Shown one piece after another: positions 17,154 through 25,673 of a stretch of 64,000 nt of DNA. The notes below the pieces were generated by a model. It was not told where the DNA came from, searched no databases, and saw nothing but the letters and a program-made list of their open reading frames with translations. The stretch is from Pseudomonas farsensis (GTDB lineage Bacteria > Pseudomonadota > Gammaproteobacteria > Pseudomonadales > Pseudomonadaceae). The DNA is taken from NCBI RefSeq assembly GCF_014268805.2, contig NZ_JABWRF020000002.1, positions 1,060,001-1,124,000 of the forward strand, written 5' to 3'. Position 1 is the stretch's first letter. Each line of letters starts with the position of its first letter. The position numbers and the translations under genes are program-made.

Positions 17154-20100
17154 ATGCGCCGTCTCGTTGCGTGTTGCCTGGCAGTGCTGTTGATTGCCGG
17201 ATTGGCAGTGGCTTATGAGTTGTCTACCGCCAGCGTCAAGGCCGGCCTCCCGGCAGCCATCCGCGCGGCTACGCCTGAGCAGTGCCAGGCGCCTGCCTAT
17301 GCGCTGAACCAGTCTTACCAGGCCGGCTCACTGGTCACCAACGTCGGTCATGCCTACGCTTGCAAGCCCGGCCCGGGCCAGGCCTGGTGCAACCTTGCGG
17401 AGTATGAACCGGGCAAACCCTTCAACGGGGCTGAATTCTGGAAGGAAGCCTGGGATGACCTTGGCGAGTGCGGCGCAACGCCACAGACCAATACCTTGGA
17501 GCTGTCGTTCAGTACGGTGAGCGGCAAAGTGCCGTTTACTACCGCTAGCCGGGGCGTCGGCCCTCAGGCGCGGCGCGACCTTGAGGTCAGCGGCGTACTG
17601 CGGTGCAACGCGCAGGCCATCCCGTTCTCCGGCCGGTCCGACCAAGTGCTCACGCTCACCGACCTGGCACCCTGCAAATACGCGGTGATCATGGATGCTG
17701 CGCAAGGCTACTTGCCGCTCACCACGCCGACCGTGGTCGAGTTCATGCACGGCCAATCGCAGAAGCTGAGCCTTGAGGTCAAGTACCGCCAGCCTTTGGA
17801 CTTGACTCAACTGCTGACTTTACCTGGGGTGAAGGTCGAGCTGTTTGCTACCGGGTTGTCCCAGCCTCGGCAGATGGTCATGGGCAACAACGTGCTCTAC
17901 GTCGGCTCCAGTGCTATCCCCAATTATTCCTATAATGCCCGTATCGCAAGTTTCATTTATGCGATCCCGCTTGACCAGGCTGGACGGCCCACCGGCATCC
18001 ATCTGATCACCTCTGGGGAAGAAGAGCCGCACGGCGTAGCCTATCGCGATGGGGACCTGTATTACTCGACCACCGGCAAGTTGTACCGGGTTGCGAATGT
18101 CGATCAAACCTACCGTGACCCGCGCCCCGAGGTCGTCCTGGACTTCCCGCCTGATCAGGACCAGTTTCGGCTGCCAAACGGCTCGCATAGGGTCTGGCAC
18201 CAGAAGCATCCGCTGAGCTTCAACCCGTTCGATGCGGCAGATCAGGCGCTTTACACCGCCGTGGGCATCCCCTGCAATCACTGCATGGTTACCAAGGACG
18301 AGCGCTATGGCACTGTACTGAGCTACGACCTGAAAACGCGTGAATCACGCATCCTGGCCAAAGGGGTACGCAATGCGGTTGGCCTGGCGTGGGCCAGCAA
18401 TGGCGACCTGTGGTTCAGTGACAACAACCGCCAGGGCTTTCTCAACAGTGATGAAGTGAACCGGATCGCCAAAGGCGCCACCGGCAAGCAAATGCACTTC
18501 GGGGTACCCTACCTTTATGGCCGTGACACCCTGGGCTTTACCCAGGAGGAGTACACCCAGCCCGGGAACATCGCTCCGCCATTGTTGCCAGGCGCGATCG
18601 TCTCGGATCTGCCACTGAACCAGATCAAACCAGAGAACTACCAGGCGCCGGCCTATGAGCTGGGCAGCAATACCGCGCCGCTTGGCATCGCGTTCTGGAA
18701 AGGTTTCCACAACGAACCCGGTGATCTCGCCCGCCTGTTGGTAGCTGTGCACGGGACCGGCACGCAAGCATCGCCGGGCATGGAGTTGCGCATGCTGACT
18801 ATCGAGGACGGCGTTCGGGTAGTCAGCCAGATACCGTTGGCGACCGGCTGGAGCGGCGGGCCGGGCGACTTCAACGTGTATTGCCTGGATGGCTCTTGCC
18901 TGGGTCGGCCTGCCGGCATACTTGAGCTGGCTGACAACTCGATACTGGTCTCCGATGACGTGGCGGGGGTGATCTACAGGTTCACCTTCGACCCAGTGAA
19001 TATCGACAAGACCACCTTGAGGTTGCAACCCACCGCGGCGCCAGTGCCAGAATTGGCCCCGACCATGTTCAGCGGCACGCTCACTGATAGCCAGGGGCGT
19101 ACCCGCCGTTTCGATGTCGCATGGGGGCAGACACCACTGATTATTCGGGCGTTGGATGAAGGCACCTACACCGTCGCGCTGGATAACATTGGAGACTTTA
19201 TCCCCAAGGTGCGCCAGCAGCAGGTAACGCTGAGTGCGTCGACGAATGATCAGACGGTCGAGCTGGGCTACATGGAACGGCCTCCTATCGAGCCGGTGAA
19301 GGCGACGCTGGTTGCTCCGCAAAAACCCGCATTTGCCGGCGGCGCGCCTGAGTACTGGGAGGTCACTCACCTGTCGGAGGGTAAAACCTCGCAGGTCAAG
19401 GTGCCTTGGGGCGGTAGCCAGATGATCTTGCTGGGAGCCGGCGAGCACGTATTCAACTACCCCTACTATCCGGGCGAGCTGCCGGAACCGACCCAGCGTA
19501 AGGTCAGCGTCGATGAACTGAGCAACGAGCCAATCACATTGCAGATGAGTTACCGGCATACGCCGGCACTCGGCCAAGAGGTGGTTGCTACCACCTGCGC
19601 GGCTTGCCACACCGTGCAGTATTTCCAGGATGCCAACCGGGCCATCAACTGGAGCCTGGCAGGCAAGGAAGCGTTGGTGCAGCAAATACTCGGCATGACG
19701 GTGCGTGGCCAGTGCGACAGCTCATGTTCAAGCCAGATCGCCGACTACTTCTACAACGACCTGTGGGCTGGCTACCTTGACCCCAAGCAGGCCTATGGCA
19801 AGCGCCAACTGCGCCTGCTGACCCGCGACGAGTACGCCAATAGCGTGCGCGACCTGTTCAGCGTTGCGGTCAAGCAGGACGCGCTGCCGGCCGACAAATC
19901 CAAGGGCCATTTCAAGTACCCCGGCGACGCCGATGCTGGCGTAATCCAGGCCGAGGACCTCAAAGCCCTGTACGACGTGGCTTGGCAAGTGGCTGAAGAG
20001 GTCGATACAGCCTGGCTCGATGCCCAGCCGACGGCGCAACTGGGGCGCCGGGTCTTCCGCCGCGCGCTCACCGCCAGCGAAGTGCAGCGTTACGATGCGC

Positions 20101-21251
20101 TGAGGACAAAGGACGGGGCCAATGCGCTGGTAGCAGCATTGCTATTGTCGCCCAACTTCCTTTACCGCTCCGAGCTCGGTGAAGCGCCGGCCGAGGGCGA
20201 CATCTATCAGCTCAGCGCCAGTGAGCGCGCCACGGCGCTGTCGTACAGCCTGCTAGGCACCACGCCAAGTGAAGAGCTGTTGCTGCAGGCCGAGCAGGGC
20301 CAACTGCAGACACCCGAGCAGATCGGCGCTGCTGCCCAACGCATGCTGCTCAGCGAGCAGGGCCAGGCGCAGTTCAACCGCTTCATCAGCTACTACCTCA
20401 AGACCTATCGCGGCGCCCAGGAAAAGCCAGGCCTGACACCAGCGGTTATCGACAGTATGGTGCAGGAGCAGGCGCAACTGGTGGGCCAGGTGCTGCGCGA
20501 CGGCGGCTCGTTCAATGCCTTGTTCAACCCCGGCTACACCTTCCTCGACCAGCGTCTGGCCCAGCATTACGCCATTGCTGGCGTGAGTGGTGACAGCATG
20601 CGCAAGGTCAGCGTCGACCCGCGCCGCGGTGGGCTGCTGCACTTGGGGATGACCCAGGCGGTCAACTCCGATTACCAAGCCACGTCGCTGGTCAAGCGCG
20701 GCATCATGATCCGCGAGCAGTTGCTGTGCCGCGAGTTTGGCGCGCCGGTGGAAGCCGACCCGAACGAGCCTGCGTACCCGCCAAGGGCCATCACCACCCG
20801 CGAGCGCTGGGACCTGGTGAACGGCCAGAACGCCTCCGAAGGGCGCTGCTGGCAGTGCCACCAGTACATGAACGACACCGGGTCGAGCATGGAGAACTAC
20901 GACGCCTCTGGCCGTTATCGCGAGGTCGAGCAGGCGTACAACCACGCGCAGTACCCGGTCAACATGCCGATCAACGCGGCCGGGCCGTTCATCAGCAATA
21001 CCGGGCTGGAAAACTGGGCACAGGTCAACAACCTGCGTGATGTTGCCGAGTTGTTGCCCGGCAATGCCACGGCGCAGACCTGCATGGCCGACAGCTACTT
21101 CCGCTTCATGTTCGGCAACAAGGTTTCGGCAGGCTCGGTGAGCACGCTCAAATCCGCCTCAGAGGCGCTCAATGCCAACGGCTCGCTGATCCAGATGATC
21201 CGCGACATGACGACATCTCCGGTGTTTCTCAACCGGCAAGAGGAGAACTGA
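17154..21251 (+). CDS. Exported multidomain di-CxxCH protein of planctomycete type (CBM-like + beta-propeller + DUF1587/1595/1592/1588/1585)
   Basis: The 1,365-residue protein has a Sec signal peptide (MRRLVACCLAVLLIAGLAVA). Residues about 45-108 look like a cysteine-rich type 5/12 carbohydrate-binding module (YQAGSLVTNVGHAYACK...WCNLAEYEPG). Residues about 225-610 resemble a sorbosone-dehydrogenase-like beta-propeller (LSQPRQMVMGNNVLYVGS, NAVGLAWASNGDLWFSDN). Two beta-rich repeats follow, then a cytochrome-c-like segment with CAACH, then DUF1587 (LRLLTRDEYANSVRDLF) and DUF1595 (LGRRVFRRALTASEVQRY). Next come DUF1592 (LSPNFLYRSELGE, ALSYSLLGTTPSEELL), DUF1588 with a second heme motif (CWQCHQYMND...ENYDASGRYRE) and DUF1585 at the C terminus. 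These DUFs are typical of Planctomycetes and myxobacteria and have no assigned reaction. The start follows AGGGAGAA. The next gene begins one base after its stop. Function is unknown; a periplasmic or extracellular haem-dependent role on a carbohydrate-associated substrate is inference. Confidence 0.82.
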   Translation: MRRLVACCLAVLLIAGLAVAYELSTASVKAGLPAAIRAATPEQCQAPAYALNQSYQAGSLVTNVGHAYACKPGPGQAWCNLAEYEPGKPFNGAEFWKEAWDDLGECGATPQTNTLELSFSTVSGKVPFTTASRGVGPQARRDLEVSGVLRCNAQAIPFSGRSDQVLTLTDLAPCKYAVIMDAAQGYLPLTTPTVVEFMHGQSQKLSLEVKYRQPLDLTQLLTLPGVKVELFATGLSQPRQMVMGNNVLYVGSSAIPNYSYNARIASFIYAIPLDQAGRPTGIHLITSGEEEPHGVAYRDGDLYYSTTGKLYRVANVDQTYRDPRPEVVLDFPPDQDQFRLPNGSHRVWHQKHPLSFNPFDAADQALYTAVGIPCNHCMVTKDERYGTVLSYDLKTRESRILAKGVRNAVGLAWASNGDLWFSDNNRQGFLNSDEVNRIAKGATGKQMHFGVPYLYGRDTLGFTQEEYTQPGNIAPPLLPGAIVSDLPLNQIKPENYQAPAYELGSNTAPLGIAFWKGFHNEPGDLARLLVAVHGTGTQASPGMELRMLTIEDGVRVVSQIPLATGWSGGPGDFNVYCLDGSCLGRPAGILELADNSILVSDDVAGVIYRFTFDPVNIDKTTLRLQPTAAPVPELAPTMFSGTLTDSQGRTRRFDVAWGQTPLIIRALDEGTYTVALDNIGDFIPKVRQQQVTLSASTNDQTVELGYMERPPIEPVKATLVAPQKPAFAGGAPEYWEVTHLSEGKTSQVKVPWGGSQMILLGAGEHVFNYPYYPGELPEPTQRKVSVDELSNEPITLQMSYRHTPALGQEVVATTCAACHTVQYFQDANRAINWSLAGKEALVQQILGMTVRGQCDSSCSSQIADYFYNDLWAGYLDPKQAYGKRQLRLLTRDEYANSVRDLFSVAVKQDALPADKSKGHFKYPGDADAGVIQAEDLKALYDVAWQVAEEVDTAWLDAQPTAQLGRRVFRRALTASEVQRYDALRTKDGANALVAALLLSPNFLYRSELGEAPAEGDIYQLSASERATALSYSLLGTTPSEELLLQAEQGQLQTPEQIGAAAQRMLLSEQGQAQFNRFISYYLKTYRGAQEKPGLTPAVIDSMVQEQAQLVGQVLRDGGSFNALFNPGYTFLDQRLAQHYAIAGVSGDSMRKVSVDPRRGGLLHLGMTQAVNSDYQATSLVKRGIMIREQLLCREFGAPVEADPNEPAYPPRAITTRERWDLVNGQNASEGRCWQCHQYMNDTGSSMENYDASGRYREVEQAYNHAQYPVNMPINAAGPFISNTGLENWAQVNNLRDVAELLPGNATAQTCMADSYFRFMFGNKVSAGSVSTLKSASEALNANGSLIQMIRDMTTSPVFLNRQEEN

Positions 21252-21252
21252 C

Positions 21253-22599
21253 ATGGACCTGCTGAAAAGTCGTCGGCGCTTTTTGATGCAACTGGCAGCA
21301 GCGGGTGCGCTGGTGCCGCTCAGCGGTAGCGGGCTTGCGCAGTTTCTGCTGCAGCCCGAGCAAGCGGCGGCGCGCCTGAAAGTCGTATTTTTCATCATTC
21401 CTGACGGGCTTGCGGTGGATTCCTACAGCGACCCGGTACAACACAACGGCAACGGGTTGTGGTTTCCAAGGGCCCAGGGCGAAGACACCACCACCTTCGA
21501 ACTTAACGAGGTCAGCCAGGAGCTTGCCGCGTACCGCAGCCAGTCGCTGTACTTGCAAGGCCTGATCCTGGCCACTGGCACTGGCGGCCATAACGGCTGG
21601 ATGTACGCGCTGCGCGACAGCCAGGGCAGCATGAGTTCGATTGACCGGGTACTTGGCGATGCGTTGCCCGGCAACCAGCCGACCCACCGCAGCCTGTTTG
21701 CAGGCCCCCATGCCGGGGTGGACGGCACGCCGTGGTATGTGTCGTGGGAAGGCGGTGCCATTCGGACACCGCAGCAAAACCCGGTGCGGTTGTACGAGTC
21801 GGTGTTCGGCGGCGCAACACGTGCGTCGCGCCAGGGGCTGGTGCGCAATGCCCATGTGTTCGACCCGATCCGCGCCGATATTGCCGAGCTGCGCTCGCGG
21901 GTAGGCGGTGCCCAGCGCGAGAAGCTGGTGACCCACCTGGATGCCTTGGAGCAGGTTGCCCAGGATCTGGAGAGCGCAGTGCCCTCGGTGTGTGAGCCGC
22001 TGGCGCTGGACGACCACCCGATCAGCTCGGCGCAGTACCGCAACCAGGTCCAGGCCAGCCACCACAAGGTGGTCGCGGCGGCGCTGGGCTGTGGGGTAAC
22101 GCGGGTGGCCACGGTTCAGGTCGGGCGCTCGGCGGAGTCGCTGAACATTCTTGATGTCAGCGCGGCGACCAACCCCCATGACTGTGCGCATCGCTATGCC
22201 GGAGAGGAGGTCTGGAAGGGCTCGCGGCAGTGGTACGTGCGCCAGGCCAAGCTGTTCATGGACGAGCTGGCGCGTTATGACGACCCTGATGTACCGGGCG
22301 ACAAGTTGCTGCAGCACACCCTGGTGGTACTGACCAGCGAGATGGCCGACGGCGCGCCTGAGCATATGCTCAATATGCCGCTGTTGCTGATGGGCGGCGC
22401 CAGCGGCCTGCTACGCAATGGCTCCGGCAATGGGCGCTATCTCAACATCAGAAGCCAGGGCGACCGCTCGCACTGGACCGGTGGCAAGTATGTCGACATG
22501 CAGCGGATCTGGTCGACCATCGCCAAGGCGGCCGGCACCTCGGTGCCTTACGGCGGCGATATTTCGCCGGTCACCGGTATCTTCAACAATGTCACTTGA
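21253..22599 (+). CDS. Tat-exported DUF1552-family protein
   Basis: The 448-residue protein has a twin-arginine signal at its N terminus (SRRRFLMQLAAAGALVPLSG) and a mature region of the DUF1552 type. Signatures include RLKVVFFIIPDGLAVDSY, LYLQGLILATGTGGHNGWMYAL, SHHK at residues 269-272, and a late TLVVLTSEMADGAPEHMLNMP. The last resembles the metal-site region of sulfatase/phosphatase-fold DUF1501-type relatives. DUF1552 genes usually follow DUF1592/1588/1585 genes, exactly as here, and the ATG lies one base after the upstream stop with AGGAG inside the upstream gene's end. Tat export suggests a folded, cofactor-containing periplasmic protein. The reaction is unknown. Confidence 0.85.
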   Translation: MDLLKSRRRFLMQLAAAGALVPLSGSGLAQFLLQPEQAAARLKVVFFIIPDGLAVDSYSDPVQHNGNGLWFPRAQGEDTTTFELNEVSQELAAYRSQSLYLQGLILATGTGGHNGWMYALRDSQGSMSSIDRVLGDALPGNQPTHRSLFAGPHAGVDGTPWYVSWEGGAIRTPQQNPVRLYESVFGGATRASRQGLVRNAHVFDPIRADIAELRSRVGGAQREKLVTHLDALEQVAQDLESAVPSVCEPLALDDHPISSAQYRNQVQASHHKVVAAALGCGVTRVATVQVGRSAESLNILDVSAATNPHDCAHRYAGEEVWKGSRQWYVRQAKLFMDELARYDDPDVPGDKLLQHTLVVLTSEMADGAPEHMLNMPLLLMGGASGLLRNGSGNGRYLNIRSQGDRSHWTGGKYVDMQRIWSTIAKAAGTSVPYGGDISPVTGIFNNVT

Positions 22600-22645
22600 C
22601 TGCCGCACGTTGCTGTCGAGGTGTTGCGCCCCCTAGGCCATGCGC

Positions 22646-22826
22646 GGGGGAGATTCCATGGTTTTGTGCAAGCCTGTTCTCGCCAGACACATCTCCTTGT
22701 GGCGAGCGGGCTTGCCCCGCGTTGGGCTGCGCAGCAGCCCCTGAAAGCCCAAGGGTAAACCTCAGGACTGCTACGCAGCCCAACGCGGGACAAGCCCGCT
22801 CACCACAACTCTCTATCATTTCCCAC
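22646..22826. repeat. Dispersed hairpin element, copy 3 (181 bp, inverted)
   Basis: Read on the minus strand this matches copies 1 and 2: GTGGGA end at 22821-22826, long palindrome with the GGCGAGCGGGCTTG arm, and a tail with GGAGATGTGTCTGGCGAGAA and TTGTGCAAAACCATGGAATC. The distal end is degenerate (TCCCCC). As in copy 1, the match extends beyond GTGGGA into CCCAATCC and CATTGCTGG up to about 22851. Confidence 0.88.
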
Positions 22827-22866
22827 GGGATTGGGTCCAACCAGCAATGTGCTGTTGAGCGCGGCC

Positions 22867-22890
22867 GTGGGAGCGGGCTTGCCCCGCGAT
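22867..22890. repeat. Single REP unit
   Basis: GTGGGAGCGGGCTTGCCCCG is followed by CGAT, the same unit as in the REP pair next to glcB but without a facing partner. Confidence 0.8.
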
Positions 22891-22962
22891 GCGACGCGCA
22901 AGTGGCGCCCGATCTCATGGGCGCTGACGACTTTTCGGCGATCACCGTGAAAGGAATGCGAC

Positions 22963-23727
22963 CTACGCCGGCACCCCCAGTAGCACGAACGACGGCAAAA
23001 AATGCACGCGCACCTGGCTTGCTGTATTCACGCCATGCTGCGCCAGCCAGTCCGCATCGGCGAACGCGCACAAGGTCTGGCCATTGCCCAGGCTCAGGCG
23101 CACCTCGTGCGGCCCCTCGGCGCTGGGCAGTACCTCGCTGACGGTCGCCGCCAGGCAATTGCTGCCCACAGGCGGGGTATCGCTGGGCGCCAGCAGGTGC
23201 ACCCAGCCAGCCTTGAGCAAGGCCGCCACCGTGCTGCCAACGCTCAGGCCCAGGCGCTCGGTGCTGTCGGGGGTGATCAAGGCATCGATCTGCAACCCGC
23301 CACCAAGGGCCAGGCTGACCCGGTCGTGACGGCCTTCGCGGTGCACGCCATTGACCTCGCCCTGCAACTGGTTGCGTGCGCTGGTGCGCAGCATCAGGCG
23401 GCCAAGCAGGTCGAGGTCGCTGCTGTGCTCGGCGGCTTCAAGCAACTCGGCCTGCAAGGCTTGCAGGCGCTGGTACAGGCGCAGCACCCGTTCACCTTCG
23501 GCGGACAGCCGCGCCCCGCCGCCGCCTCGCCCGCCAGTGCTGCGCTCGACCAGCGGTTGCGTGGCCAGGTTGTTGAGCTCGTCGATGGCATCCCAGGCGG
23601 CCTTGTAGCTGATGCCGGCAGCCTTGGCTGCGCGGGTGATCGAGCCTTGTTCGGCAACATGCTGCAGCAGGGCGATGCGCTGCGGGCGGCGGGCGATGTG
23701 CTGGGTGAGCGGGGCGGGCAGGGACAT
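22963..23727 (-). CDS. modE: ModE-family molybdate-responsive transcriptional regulator
   Basis: The 254-residue protein starts at 23727 (MSLPAPLTQHIARRPQR). The N-terminal winged helix spans about residues 15-85 (ALLQHVAEQGSITRAAKAAGISYKAAWDAIDELN), followed by the ModE-typical glycine-rich GGRGGGGARLSAEG. Two C-terminal TOBE/molybdate-binding domains lie at about residues 125-190 and 195-254 (SARNQLQGEVNGVHREG, LAATVSEVLPSAEGPHEVRL). ModE represses molybdate transport and controls molybdoenzyme genes. No modABC genes are in the window, so its targets lie elsewhere. It reads in the same direction as comF, starting 57 bases downstream of the comF stop. Confidence 0.92.
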   Translation of the reverse strand: MSLPAPLTQHIARRPQRIALLQHVAEQGSITRAAKAAGISYKAAWDAIDELNNLATQPLVERSTGGRGGGGARLSAEGERVLRLYQRLQALQAELLEAAEHSSDLDLLGRLMLRTSARNQLQGEVNGVHREGRHDRVSLALGGGLQIDALITPDSTERLGLSVGSTVAALLKAGWVHLLAPSDTPPVGSNCLAATVSEVLPSAEGPHEVRLSLGNGQTLCAFADADWLAQHGVNTASQVRVHFLPSFVLLGVPA

Positions 23728-23784
23728 GGCGCGGGTATCAGGGCTGTGAACGTGGCCCGACGTTGCCGCCACAGTGCGGCCAAG

Positions 23785-24522
23785 TCAAGCCTGGCCAAGG
23801 CGGGGCGTGCGCGCCAGGCAATACACATCCACACGCCGCGCACCGTGCTTGCGCAGCAGGGCGGCGATGGCCTGGGCGGTGGCACCGGTAGTCAGCACAT
23901 CATCGACCACGGCCAGGTGCAGGCCCTGGACGTCTGCCGAGCGGCTAAGCGCGAACGCCTGGTGCAAGTTGCGCAAACGCGCCCCGGCGCCCAGTGCCTG
24001 CTGCGCCTGGGTATCGCGCGTGCGCAGCAGCAGCTGCTCGTTGCAAGGCAACTGCAGGTGGCTAGCCAGCCAGCGCGCCAGCATGCCGGCCTGGTTGAAG
24101 CCGCGCTGGCGCAGTCGACCTTTGGCCAGCGGCACTGGCAACAGCAGGTGAGGGCGCGCCAGGCCCTCGTGGTAGCGATGTTCCAACGCCTGGCCAAGCA
24201 GGGTTGCCAGCAGCCGCCCCAGGGGCCATTGGCTGTTGTGCTTGAAGCGGCTGACCAGCGCATCGATGGGGAAGCCGTAATGCCATGGTGCAATCACCCG
24301 CCGAAACGCCGGAGAGCGCCGCTTGCAGCGTGGGCAGGTGAGGCCGTCCAGTGGCATGGGTACCGCGCAGCGCCGGCATTGTTCGTCGAGCCAGGGCAGT
24401 TCATGTTCACAGGCCAGGCACAGTGGCCATGGCTGGCCTGCTGGTGCGTCGCACAATAAACACGTTTGGTTGTTATTTAGCCACTTGTAAACCAGTGATC
24501 TAAGGCTTGGTTGACAGGTCAT
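23785..24522 (-). CDS. comF: ComF-family amidophosphoribosyltransferase-like protein
   Basis: The 245-residue protein starts at ATG 24522 ([14 protein letters not shown]). An N-terminal zinc-ribbon-like region carries CxxC pairs (CLLCDAP, CLAC, CRRC, CPRCKRR), and a C-terminal phosphoribosyltransferase fold carries the binding loop [16 protein letters not shown]. ComF (GntX in E. coli) is linked to DNA uptake and use. It diverges from bioB. A BirA-like operator overlaps its first codons, so either biotin status also affects comF or translation really begins a little further in; a start at the nearby GTT/TTA region is not obvious. Confidence 0.9.
   Translation of the reverse strand: MTCQPSLRSLVYKWLNNNQTCLLCDAPAGQPWPLCLACEHELPWLDEQCRRCAVPMPLDGLTCPRCKRRSPAFRRVIAPWHYGFPIDALVSRFKHNSQWPLGRLLATLLGQALEHRYHEGLARPHLLLPVPLAKGRLRQRGFNQAGMLARWLASHLQLPCNEQLLLRTRDTQAQQALGAGARLRNLHQAFALSRSADVQGLHLAVVDDVLTTGATAQAIAALLRKHGARRVDVYCLARTPRLGQA
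24485..24517 (+). promoter_or_regulatory. BirA-type biotin operator
   Basis: TTGTAAACC (24485-24493) is an exact left half of the BirA operator. After 15 bases comes GGTTGACAG (24509-24517), matching the right half GGTTTACAA at 7 of 9. The spacing is within the known 14-16 range. It overlaps the -35 box of the bioB promoter candidate and the 5' coding end of comF. Confidence 0.75.
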
Positions 24523-24539
24523 GGGCCTTCCGTAAATAT
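24511..24539 (+). promoter_or_regulatory. bioB sigma-70 promoter
   Basis: A perfect -35 TTGACA (24511-24516) is followed after 17 bases by AAATAT (24534-24539) as -10. Transcription would start near 24546, about 65 bases before the bioB ATG. The -35 box lies inside the right half of the BirA-like operator, which fits repression by biotinyl-AMP-bound BirA. Confidence 0.65.
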
Positions 24540-24612
24540 GCGAGCTATCCGTGATGCGCACGAGGGTGATGGCTGCCCCGGCGTCAGTCAGACCCTAGAT
24601 AAGGAAACGCCG

Positions 24613-25671
24613 ATGAGCGCCAGCACAATTGCAACAACACGTCACGACTGGTCCCTGGCCGAGGTCAAGGCGCTGTTCCAGCAGCCGTTCAATGACCTGT
24701 TGTTCCAGGCGCAGACCGTGCATCGCGCGCATTTCGACCCCAACCGCGTGCAGGTGTCGACGCTGCTGTCGATCAAGACCGGCGCTTGCCCCGAGGATTG
24801 CAAATATTGTCCGCAGTCCGGCCACTACAACACCGGGCTTGAAAAACAGAAGCTGATGGAAGTGCAGAAAGTGCTGGAAGAGGCCGCCCGCGCCAAAGCC
24901 ATCGGCTCGACCCGCTTCTGCATGGGCGCGGCCTGGAAGCACCCGTCCGCCAAGGACATGCCCTACGTGCTGCAGATGGTCAAAGGGGTCAAGGCCTTGG
25001 GCCTGGAAACCTGCATGACCCTGGGCAAGCTCGATCAGGAGCAGACCGCAGCGCTGGCCCAGGCCGGCCTGGACTACTACAACCACAACCTCGACACCTC
25101 GCCGGAGTTCTACGGCAGCATCATCACCACCCGCACCTACGGCGAGCGCCTGCAAACCCTGGCCTATGTGCGCGATGCCGGCATGAAAATCTGCTCGGGC
25201 GGCATCCTGGGCATGGGCGAGTCGCTGGACGACCGCGCCGGGCTGCTGATCCAGTTGGCCAACCTGCCCGAGCACCCCGAGTCGGTGCCGATCAACATGC
25301 TGGTCAAAGTGGCGGGCACCCCGCTTGCCGAAGAAGAAGACGTCGACCCGTTCGATTTCATCCGCATGCTGGCGGTGGCCCGCATCCTGATGCCTAAGTC
25401 CCATGTGCGCCTGTCTGCAGGCCGCGAGCAGATGAACGAACAGATGCAGGCCCTGGCCTTCATGGCGGGCGCCAACTCGATCTTCTACGGCGAGAAACTG
25501 CTGACCACCGCCAACCCGCAGGCCGACAAGGACATGCAGTTGTTCGCCCGTCTGGGCATCCAGCCTGAGGCCCGTGAAGAGCACGCCGATGAAGTGCACC
25601 AGGCGGCCATCGAGCAGGCGCTGGTCGAGCAACGCAGCAGCGAGCTGTTCTACGACGCAGCCTCGGCCTGA
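24613..25671 (+). CDS. bioB: Biotin synthase
   Basis: The 352-residue radical-SAM enzyme inserts sulfur into dethiobiotin. The SAM cluster motif [11 protein letters not shown] lies near residue 56, with the family's [13 protein letters not shown] and [11 protein letters not shown] further on. The start is ATG 24613 behind AAGGAA. It is the first gene of bioB-bioF-bioH-bioC-bioD, all on the plus strand with tiny gaps or overlaps, and it has a BirA-like operator upstream. Confidence 0.98.
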   Translation: MSASTIATTRHDWSLAEVKALFQQPFNDLLFQAQTVHRAHFDPNRVQVSTLLSIKTGACPEDCKYCPQSGHYNTGLEKQKLMEVQKVLEEAARAKAIGSTRFCMGAAWKHPSAKDMPYVLQMVKGVKALGLETCMTLGKLDQEQTAALAQAGLDYYNHNLDTSPEFYGSIITTRTYGERLQTLAYVRDAGMKICSGGILGMGESLDDRAGLLIQLANLPEHPESVPINMLVKVAGTPLAEEEDVDPFDFIRMLAVARILMPKSHVRLSAGREQMNEQMQALAFMAGANSIFYGEKLLTTANPQADKDMQLFARLGIQPEAREEHADEVHQAAIEQALVEQRSSELFYDAASA

Positions 25672-25673
25672 GC

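Larger units (their letters stand above)
22600..22962. other. Repeat-filled intergenic region between the cassette and modE
   Basis: This 363-base gap holds the third copy of the dispersed hairpin element and a single REP unit (22867-22890). It separates two converging genes. Open frames across it are translations of the repeat. No promoter is expected in this tail-to-tail gap. Confidence 0.7.

Noticed and set aside
18345..19685. 446-codon minus-strand frame opposite the DUF1592-type gene
   Set aside because: Shadow frame; the plus strand carries contiguous recognisable domains.
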